Assembly: GCA_028281075.1 (NCBI GenBank)
Contig: JANQKO010000117.1
Location: 1-5,192 of the forward strand
Reading direction: 5' to 3'
DNA: 5,192 bases
Source of the DNA: Alphaproteobacteria bacterium
Lineage (GTDB): Bacteria; Pseudomonadota; Alphaproteobacteria; GCA-2731375
Shown here: one piece after another, positions 1 to 5,192 of the stretch
Layout of the letters: each line of letters starts with the position of its first letter
How positions within the stretch are numbered: position 1 is the first letter of the stretch
Position numbers and translations under genes: made by a program
Notes under the pieces: model-generated
Seen by the model: the letters and a program-made list of their open reading frames with translations, nothing else
What the model was told of the DNA's origin: nothing
The model's database searches: none

Positions 1-573
1 ACGCCCTGGGCGCTGGCGGTCCTGGTCATCGGCGAGATCCTGTACGGCCTGTTCCTTGGCGCGACGACGCGGCTGATGCTGAGCGCGCTGCATGTCGCCG
101 GCACCGTGATCGCCTTCCAGAGCAGCCTGGCCTACGCCATGACCGTGGATCCGAACCAGGGCGTGCAGGGGGCCCTGATCAGCGCGCTGATGACCATGGT
201 CGGGGTGGTGCTGATCTTCGCCACCGGCCTGCACATGATGATGATCGGCGCGCTCTACGACAGCTACACGCTGTTCCCGCCCGGCAGCCCGCCGCCGACC
301 GATTCGATCGCGCAGCTCGTGATCGGCACCGTCGCCTCGTCGTTCCGGATCGGCATTCAGATGGCGACGCCGTTCGTGGTCTTCGGCATCGCCTTCTATA
401 TCGGGCTCGGGCTGCTGCAGCGGCTGATGCCGCAGGTGCAGCTTTTCTTCTCGGCCATTCCGCTGCAGATCAGCTTCGCCTTCTTCCTGCTGATGGCCGT
501 GCTGCCGGCCTCGATGATGTGGTTCATCAACCATTTCGAGTCCACGATCGCCAACCTGCTGACGCCGATCTGA
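1..573 (+). CDS. fliR: Flagellar export gate protein FliR (5'-truncated by window edge)
   Basis: FliR is an inner-membrane subunit of the flagellar type III export gate, working with FliP, FliQ, FlhA and FlhB to pass rod, hook and filament subunits. The reading frame is open from base 1, so the gene starts before the window. The 190 visible residues are roughly the C-terminal three quarters of a protein usually about 250-260 long. Visible family traits are the GEILYGLFLG segment, the AGTVIAFQSSLAYAMTVDP stretch (acid-Pro after a membrane segment), and the late motif GLLQRLMPQVQLFFSAIPLQI split around residues 137-157. Hydrophobic segments lie near visible residues 3-22, 58-86, 118-140 and 155-178, matching an integral membrane protein. 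The ATG at 76 is internal, because the homology-like sequence continues upstream of it. flhB follows after 3 bases. The assignment is secure from sequence pattern plus the flhB neighbour. Confidence 0.95.
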   Translation, partial: TPWALAVLVIGEILYGLFLGATTRLMLSALHVAGTVIAFQSSLAYAMTVDPNQGVQGALISALMTMVGVVLIFATGLHMMMIGALYDSYTLFPPGSPPPTDSIAQLVIGTVASSFRIGIQMATPFVVFGIAFYIGLGLLQRLMPQVQLFFSAIPLQISFAFFLLMAVLPASMMWFINHFESTIANLLTPI

Positions 574-576
574 GCC

Positions 577-1662
577 ATGTCGGAAGAAGATAAGAGTCAA
601 AAAACAGAACAGCCCACCGGCAAGCGGCTGACCGAGGCGCATTCGAAAGGCCAGGTGGCGAAGAGCACCGAGGTCGGGCACTGGTTCATGCTGTCGGCCG
701 CGGCGCTGGTCGTGGCGCTGTTCGGTGACTACGTGGCCAGCGGCCTGAGCCGCCAGGTGCTGCCGTTCTTCGCGGCGCCGCACGCCGTGCCCATGGACGA
801 CGGGCATTTGCTGGCGGTGTTCCGCGACATGGGCTTCGACGTGCTGAAGCTGGTCTTCCTGCCGCTGCTGGTGATGATCCTGGCCGCCGTCGGCGGCAAC
901 ATGGTGCAGCACAAGCCGGTGTTCTCGGCCTACCGCATGAAGCCGGATTTCAACAAGCTGTCGCCGATGAAGGGCGTGAAGAAGATCTTCGGTACCCAGG
1001 GCCTGATGGAGTTGGCCAAGGCCGCGTTCAAGCTGGTGGTGATCGGCAGCCTGCTGATCTTCCTGGTCTGGCCGGAGCTGCAGACGATCCGGCTGATGCC
1101 GTCCTACGACCTGTACGAGGTGCTGGACATCATCAAGGAGCTGGCGCTCTTGATGGCGGCCGCGGTGGTCGGCGTCATGACCGTTATTGCGGCGCTGGAC
1201 TTCATGTACCAAAAATGGGACTTCATCGAGAGCCAGAAGATGTCCCGCCAGGAGATCAAGGACGAGAACAAGCAGTCCGAGGGCGATCCGCAGGTCAAGG
1301 CGCGGATCCGGCAGGTCCGCACCGAGCGCGCGCGCCAGCGCACCATGGCCGCCGTGCCGACGGCCGACGTCCTGGTCACCAACCCGACCCACTTCGCGGT
1401 GGCGCTCAAATACGACGCCGAGTCCATGGCGGCGCCGCGCTGCGTCGCCAAGGGGCAGGACCTGCTGGCGCAGCGCATGCGCGACGTCGCCAACGAGAAC
1501 GACGTGCCGATCGTCGAGAACCCGCCGCTGGCGCGCGCCCTGCACGCCGGCGTCGAGGTCGACCAGGAGGTGCCGCCACAATTCTACCAGGCGGTGGCCG
1601 AGGTTATCGGCTATGTCATGGGCCTGCGGCGCGGCGCGCGGCCGCCGCGGGCGCGGGGCTGA
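577..1662 (+). CDS. flhB: Flagellar export switch protein FlhB
   Basis: FlhB is the membrane protein of the flagellar type III export apparatus that switches substrate specificity from rod/hook to filament subunits after self-cleavage. At 361 residues the length is normal. The N terminus has the family pattern EDKSQKTEQPTGKRLTEA with KGQVAKSTEV behind it. Four hydrophobic segments lie at about 33-52, 90-108, 147-166 and 187-208. They are followed by the charged linker MSRQEIKDENKQSEGDP (222-238) and the cytoplasmic domain. The autocleavage motif NPTH is intact at residues 269-272 (bases 1381-1392), with cleavage expected between N269 and P270, so the protein should be switch-competent. The C-terminal tail is short and Arg/Pro-rich. 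The start ATG is 3 bases after the fliR stop with no good Shine-Dalgarno, which suggests translational coupling. The first dozen codons are much more A-rich than the rest, a common feature that keeps the start region unstructured. Confidence 0.97.
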   Translation: MSEEDKSQKTEQPTGKRLTEAHSKGQVAKSTEVGHWFMLSAAALVVALFGDYVASGLSRQVLPFFAAPHAVPMDDGHLLAVFRDMGFDVLKLVFLPLLVMILAAVGGNMVQHKPVFSAYRMKPDFNKLSPMKGVKKIFGTQGLMELAKAAFKLVVIGSLLIFLVWPELQTIRLMPSYDLYEVLDIIKELALLMAAAVVGVMTVIAALDFMYQKWDFIESQKMSRQEIKDENKQSEGDPQVKARIRQVRTERARQRTMAAVPTADVLVTNPTHFAVALKYDAESMAAPRCVAKGQDLLAQRMRDVANENDVPIVENPPLARALHAGVEVDQEVPPQFYQAVAEVIGYVMGLRRGARPPRARG

Positions 1663-1732
1663 GGCCCGTGTGGGCGGGCATGTCCCGGCGGCCGGCGGGC
1701 GGACCGGCGGCGGCCGGCTGGCAAGGTTGCTT

Positions 1733-1738
1733 GGAAGG
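1733..1738 (+). promoter_or_regulatory. Probable cckA ribosome binding site with long spacing, in the flhB-cckA spacer
   Basis: GGAAGG is the only Shine-Dalgarno-like run before the cckA ATG, but 13 bases separate them, longer than the usual 5-9. A tandem GATAGATAGATG fills the gap, and its last ATG is the start codon. An in-frame TAG lies directly before that ATG (1749-1751), so the start cannot be moved upstream. The rest of the 89-bp spacer (1663-1751) is GC-rich with several CCGG/GGCC runs. I see no convincing promoter, terminator or small gene in it, so cckA may be read through from the flagellar genes. Confidence 0.45.
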
Positions 1739-1751
1739 CTGCGATAGATAG

Positions 1752-4298
1752 ATGGACGCAACGGTATCCCGATTCAGCCGACAGAACGCGCTGGCTTCCG
1801 GCCGGCGGCTGGCGCGTCATGGCCGGCGGCCGCTGGCCTGGGCCGGCGCGATCGTGGCGGTGCTGGCGCTGGGCGTGGTCGTGCTGACGGCGGGCGCCGG
1901 CAGCGTCGGGTTCCTGTCGCTGGCCGCGGCGGCCGGCGCGATCGCCGGCGCGGCGCTGGTCCTGGCGACCCGCGCGCGCGACGAGGACGGCAACCTGGAA
2001 CTGATCGCCGAGGCCGTCGACCACAGCCCGCATGGCGTCATGGTCACCGATGCCGACGGCGGCATCGTCTACCGCAACGTCGCCTTCGGCGCCCGCTTTG
2101 GGCCGATGAGCCGCCTCGACCTGGCGGCGGCCGAGGCCGAGGACTGGCGCCGGCTGCGGCAGACGGCGCTGGCGGGAACCGCGGCGCGCGCGCGCCTGTG
2201 CCTGCCCGGCGGCTTCGCGGCGGCCGGCACCCGGGTCGAGGTGCGGGCGTTTCCGGTCGACGGCTCGGCCGCCTCGGTGGCCTGGGAACTGGTCGACGAC
2301 AATCCGCAGACGCCCGACCCGGCCGATGCCGGCGCGCTGCCGTCGCCGCCCGCCGGCGACGACGGACCGCCGGTCGCCGGCGCCGGCCCGTCCGAGCCGG
2401 CCGACGCGGTCTGGCAGATCGCCGAGCTTCTGGACGCCGCGCCGGTGGGTTTCTTCGTCGCCGACGCGGCCGGCCGGTTCCGCGCGGTCAACCGCGAGCT
2501 GGCCGACCGGCTGGGCCACGAGGTCGAGACGCTGATGACCGATACCGGCCTCGCCGACATCGTCGCCGGCGATCCGCCGCCACCGCCGACGGCGGCCGGC
2601 GGGCCGGAGCCGGCGCGGCTGACCCTGCGCCGCCGCGACGGCAGCGAGATGCCGGCCATGCTGATGCGGACCCTGATCGGCGAGGGCGCCGAGGCGCGCC
2701 AGCTCGCCGTGGTCAACGACCTGGCGCCGGCGACCGGCGCCGTCGCCACGCGGTCGACCGAGGAACGCTTCCGCCGCTTCTTCGATTTCGCGCCGGTGGC
2801 GGCGCTGATGGTCGACCTGGACGGGGCGGTGGTGGTCGCCAACCCGGCCCTGCAGGCGATGGCCGCCGACGGCGCCGATCCGACCGGCCGGCAGTTCCTG
2901 GACCTGGTCGCGGCCGAGGATCGCGACGACGTCGCCCGCCGGCTCGACGATAGCTGGGCCGGCAGGCGCGGCGGCATGATGGAGGTGCATCTCTCCGACC
3001 TGCTGGGCCGGCGTCCGGTGCAGCTCTATGCCAGCCGCCTGGAGAGCGGCTCGGGCGAGACGGCCGAGCTGCTGGTGAACCTGGTCGACATGGCCGAGCA
3101 GCGCAATCTGGAGCTGCAGTTCGCGCAGGGCCAGAAGATGCAGGCGGTGGGCCAGCTCGCCGGCGGCGTGGCGCATGACTTCAACAACCTGCTGACCGCC
3201 ATTATCGGCCATTGCGACCTGCTGCTGCTGCGCGCCCGGCCGGGCGACGAATCGTTCCCCGACATCATGCAGGTCAAGCAGAACGCCAACCGGGCCGCCA
3301 ACCTGGTCCGGCAGCTCCTGGCCTTCTCGCGCCAGCAGACGCTGCGGCCCAAGGTGCTGTCGCTGACCGACGTGCTGGCCGAGCTGTCGCACCTGCTGCA
3401 GCGGCTGATCGGCGAGAATATCGAGCTGAAGCTGCAGCACGAGCGCGACCTGGGCCTGGTCAAGGCCGACCAGGGCCAGCTCGAGCAGGTGATCATCAAC
3501 CTGGCCGTCAACGCGCGCGACGCCATGCCGCGCGGCGGCACGCTGTCGATCGTGACCCGCAACGTCAGCCGCGAGGAATCGGCGACGCTGGGCCATGACC
3601 TGATGCCGGCGGCCGACTATGTCGAGATCGAGGTGCGGGATACCGGCAAGGGTATTCCGCCCGAGGACCTGGGCAAGATCTTCGAGCCGTTCTTCACCAC
3701 CAAGGCGGCCGGCACCGGCGCCGGCTCGGGCACCGGCCTGGGGCTGGCCACGGTCTACGGCATCGTCAAGCAGACCGGCGGCTTCATCTTCCCGAAGAGC
3801 GAGGCCGGCAAGGGCACGGCGTTCCGGATCTACCTGCCGCGGCTGCGGCAGGCGGAATCCGAGCCGAGTGCCGAGGACGATGAGGCCGTCGGCGCCGACG
3901 GCCGGCCGCAGGACCTGACCGGCAAGGGCACGATCATGCTGGTCGAGGACGAGGACGCGGTGCGCGTGTTCGCCGCCCGGGCGCTGCGCAACAAGGGCTA
4001 TACGGTGCTGGAGGCGAATGGCGGCGAGGCGGCACTGAAGGCGCTGGCCGAGCATGACGGCCGGATCGATCTCCTGATCAGCGACGTGGTGATGCCGCAG
4101 ATGGACGGCCCGACGCTGATCAAGCGGGTGCGGCAGACGCTGCCGGACCTGAAGGTGATCTACATCTCCGGCTATGCCGAGGACGCCTTCCGCCGCAACC
4201 TGGACCCGGACGCCGATTTCGACCTGCTGCCGAAGCCGTTCAGCCTGAAGCAGCTCGCCGGCAAGGTGAAATCGGTGATCGACGGCGAGCGCGCCTGA
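1752..4298 (+). CDS. cckA: Cell-cycle hybrid histidine kinase/phosphatase CckA
   Basis: CckA autophosphorylates on His, passes phosphate to its own receiver and then via ChpT to CtrA (and CpdR), controlling cell cycle and/or motility in alphaproteobacteria. The 848 residues read in order as follows. Two membrane helices lie at about 29-47 and 51-72 with almost no periplasmic part. Three PAS-like modules follow at about 83-180, 221-325 and 337-450, the first two separated by a Pro/Gly/Asp-rich linker (183-215). The HisKA domain has the H box GGVAHDFNN with His475. The ATPase domain has N box residues N583/N587/D590, a G1 box DTGKG (630-634), an F box FEPFFTTK (644-651) and a G2 box GTGLGL (660-665). 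The receiver (about 725-848) has acidic pair E732/D733, phospho-acceptor D778, S806 and K828. All catalytic residues are present, so it should be active. The AHDFNN H box, the GLATVYGIVKQTGGFI stretch and the fused receiver are typical of CckA. It is longer than Caulobacter CckA (about 690), mostly through the extra PAS-like region. The ATP lid contains a Gly-rich insertion. Other PAS hybrid kinases are the alternative, but the neighbours support CckA. Confidence 0.93.
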   Translation: MDATVSRFSRQNALASGRRLARHGRRPLAWAGAIVAVLALGVVVLTAGAGSVGFLSLAAAAGAIAGAALVLATRARDEDGNLELIAEAVDHSPHGVMVTDADGGIVYRNVAFGARFGPMSRLDLAAAEAEDWRRLRQTALAGTAARARLCLPGGFAAAGTRVEVRAFPVDGSAASVAWELVDDNPQTPDPADAGALPSPPAGDDGPPVAGAGPSEPADAVWQIAELLDAAPVGFFVADAAGRFRAVNRELADRLGHEVETLMTDTGLADIVAGDPPPPPTAAGGPEPARLTLRRRDGSEMPAMLMRTLIGEGAEARQLAVVNDLAPATGAVATRSTEERFRRFFDFAPVAALMVDLDGAVVVANPALQAMAADGADPTGRQFLDLVAAEDRDDVARRLDDSWAGRRGGMMEVHLSDLLGRRPVQLYASRLESGSGETAELLVNLVDMAEQRNLELQFAQGQKMQAVGQLAGGVAHDFNNLLTAIIGHCDLLLLRARPGDESFPDIMQVKQNANRAANLVRQLLAFSRQQTLRPKVLSLTDVLAELSHLLQRLIGENIELKLQHERDLGLVKADQGQLEQVIINLAVNARDAMPRGGTLSIVTRNVSREESATLGHDLMPAADYVEIEVRDTGKGIPPEDLGKIFEPFFTTKAAGTGAGSGTGLGLATVYGIVKQTGGFIFPKSEAGKGTAFRIYLPRLRQAESEPSAEDDEAVGADGRPQDLTGKGTIMLVEDEDAVRVFAARALRNKGYTVLEANGGEAALKALAEHDGRIDLLISDVVMPQMDGPTLIKRVRQTLPDLKVIYISGYAEDAFRRNLDPDADFDLLPKPFSLKQLAGKVKSVIDGERA

Positions 4299-4331
4299 GC
4301 GGCCGAGTCGGCCGCCGGGCGGCCGTGCCCG
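4299..4331 (+). terminator. Two adjacent GC-rich hairpins after the cckA stop
   Basis: Directly after the cckA TGA, GCGGCCG (4299-4305) pairs perfectly with CGGCCGC (4309-4315) around an AGT loop. The next bases form a second stem, CGGGC (4316-4320) with GCCCG (4327-4331), around a 6-base loop. No T-run follows either stem, so this is not a classical intrinsic terminator. It may instead stabilise the 3' end of the mRNA or assist a Rho-type or processing event. The complementarity is seen directly; the role is inferred. Confidence 0.4.
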
Positions 4332-4371
4332 ATGCTTGCCCGCGCCGCCGCCCATATTACCGATATTCCCG

Positions 4372-4386
4372 GAACGTTTCTTGAAC
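4372..4386 (+). promoter_or_regulatory. LexA operator (SOS box) for recA
   Basis: GAAC (4372-4375), seven bases, GAAC (4383-4386) is an exact match to the direct-repeat LexA box established for Alphaproteobacteria (GAAC-N7-GAAC, equal to GTTC-N7-GTTC on the other strand). It lies 121 bases upstream of the recA start, in an A/T-richer stretch, and overlaps the best -35 candidate (TTGAAC, 4381-4386). LexA bound here would block recA transcription until DNA damage triggers LexA self-cleavage stimulated by RecA filaments. The match is seen in the sequence; LexA control is inferred from the family. Confidence 0.85.
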
Positions 4387-4410
4387 GAAAGGCCGGAATC
4401 CCGTTGTTTT
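4381..4410 (+). promoter_or_regulatory. Candidate recA promoter (-35 TTGAAC; -10 unclear)
   Basis: TTGAAC at 4381-4386 resembles a sigma-70 -35 element and sits inside the LexA box, as expected for a repressed SOS promoter. At 17-18 bases spacing only a poor -10 is found (TTGTTT/TGTTTT, 4404-4410). An alternative pair is TTGCGT (4432-4437) with TACATT (4454-4459) at 16 bases, which would enclose the second LexA-like box but would start transcription inside the upstream ORF. Neither is strong; the first is slightly favoured because of the operator overlap. Confidence 0.28.
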
Positions 4411-4420
4411 TCAATGGGAT
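4398..4420 (+). repeat. Inverted repeat/hairpin with T5 loop in the recA leader
   Basis: ATCCCGTTG (4398-4406) and CAATGGGAT (4412-4420) form a 9-base-pair stem around TTTTT (4407-4411). Eight pairs are Watson-Crick and one is G-U (4403 with 4415). GGA (4395-4397) and TCC (4426-4428) could extend it across a 5-base bulge. No T-run follows on the + strand, so it does not look like a terminator. It lies 12 bases after the LexA box. It could be an RNA leader structure or a DNA operator for another regulator; the sequence does not decide. Confidence 0.5.
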
Positions 4421-4441
4421 GACATTCCCGCTTGCGTAGAG

Positions 4442-4456
4442 GAACAAAATATGTAC
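4442..4456 (+). promoter_or_regulatory. Second, degenerate LexA-like box
   Basis: GAAC (4442-4445), seven A/T bases, GTAC (4453-4456) differs from the alphaproteobacterial LexA box by one base in the second half. It lies 70 bases downstream of the perfect box and 50 bases upstream of the recA ATG. It may be a weak second LexA site. Its first half also overlaps the Shine-Dalgarno-like AGAGGA of the short upstream ORF, so chance resemblance is a real alternative. Confidence 0.3.
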
Positions 4457-4495
4457 ATTCGGCTCAATTGCATCGCTGAAATGGCTATGGGATAA
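4451..4495 (+). CDS. Possible 14-residue upstream ORF in the recA leader
   Basis: ATG at 4451 opens a 14-codon frame (MYIRLNCIAEMAMG) ending in TAA at 4493-4495. It is preceded by AGAGGA (4438-4443), a good Shine-Dalgarno sequence 7 bases before the ATG. The TAA overlaps the recA Shine-Dalgarno AAGGAG (4494-4499), so ribosomes ending here would be placed next to the recA start 11 bases further on, a layout typical of translational coupling. The peptide resembles no family I know. It may be a non-conserved chance frame. It would be transcribed only if the start site lies upstream of about 4438. Confidence 0.35.
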   Translation: MYIRLNCIAEMAMG

Positions 4496-4499
4496 GGAG
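4494..4499 (+). promoter_or_regulatory. recA Shine-Dalgarno, decides the start
   Basis: AAGGAG lies 7 bases before the ATG at 4507, close to ideal. The in-frame ATG at 4546, which would give a length closer to the E. coli N terminus, has no comparable site, so 4507 is the preferred start. Confidence 0.85.
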
Positions 4500-4506
4500 C
4501 CGTGAG

Positions 4507-5192
<686 letters not shown>

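Noticed and set aside
1187..1751. Two overlapping plus-strand frames at the end of flhB reaching to the cckA start
   Set aside because: Both are Arg/Pro/Ala-rich shadow translations of flhB in other frames and lose any meaning beyond it. flhB itself carries the intact conserved NPTH domain in the proper frame.
1663..1751. Possible small gene or hairpin terminator between flhB and cckA
   Set aside because: Only short GC-rich pairings (such as GCCC/GGGC, 4 bp) and no frame with a ribosome site are present. The composition alone explains the partial palindromes.
1611..4355. A 914-codon open frame on the minus strand covering all of cckA
   Set aside because: It is longer than cckA, but its product is low-complexity (Arg, His, Gln, Ala, Gly, Leu) with no recognisable domain. 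It lies exactly opposite a fully conserved kinase. Stop-free antisense frames are expected in very GC-rich genes.
4396..4400. GAATC (GANTC, CcrM methylation site) in the recA spacer; others in the loop at 4305-4309 and near the flhB and cckA starts
   Set aside because: GANTC is a real cell-cycle methylation signal in alphaproteobacteria, but a 5-base degenerate site at this frequency is not beyond chance, and no CtrA-type TTAA-N7-TTAA box accompanies it.

Overview
The window is a GC-rich chromosomal segment with four protein genes, all on the + strand: the 3' part of fliR, complete flhB, complete cckA, and the 5' part of recA. The combination points to an Alphaproteobacterium. CckA, the hybrid histidine kinase at the head of the CckA-ChpT-CtrA phosphorelay, is essentially restricted to that class, and the recA upstream region carries the alphaproteobacterial type of LexA box (GAAC-N7-GAAC). 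The high GC content and the fliR-flhB-cckA-recA order fit Rhodospirillales/Azospirillales-like lineages best, but the genus cannot be fixed from the sequence alone.

Layout. Positions 1-573 hold the C-terminal three quarters of FliR. FlhB (577-1662) begins 3 bases after the fliR stop, so the two flagellar export-gate genes are almost certainly co-transcribed and translationally coupled. An 89-bp, very GC-rich spacer without a clear promoter or terminator leads to cckA (1752-4298). cckA encodes an 848-residue membrane-anchored hybrid kinase with three PAS-like modules, the histidine kinase core and a C-terminal receiver. Two adjacent GC-rich hairpins follow its stop codon. A 208-bp spacer (4299-4506), much richer in A/T than its surroundings, then carries the recA control region. 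In order this contains a LexA box, a hairpin with a T5 loop, a second degenerate LexA-like box, and a 14-codon upstream ORF whose stop codon overlaps the recA Shine-Dalgarno. recA starts at 4507 and runs off the right edge.

Functionally, FliR and FlhB are core parts of the flagellar type III export apparatus. CckA controls CtrA, which in many alphaproteobacteria governs flagellar and motility genes, so its position behind flhB links motility with its regulator. RecA belongs to the SOS/recombination module and appears to have its own LexA-controlled promoter.

Most of the window is ordinary conserved chromosome. There is no mobile element, CRISPR array, tRNA or rRNA. The least ordinary part is the recA leader (hairpin plus short upstream ORF). 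A secondary point is CckA's length, due to an extra PAS-like module, and a small insertion in its ATP lid.
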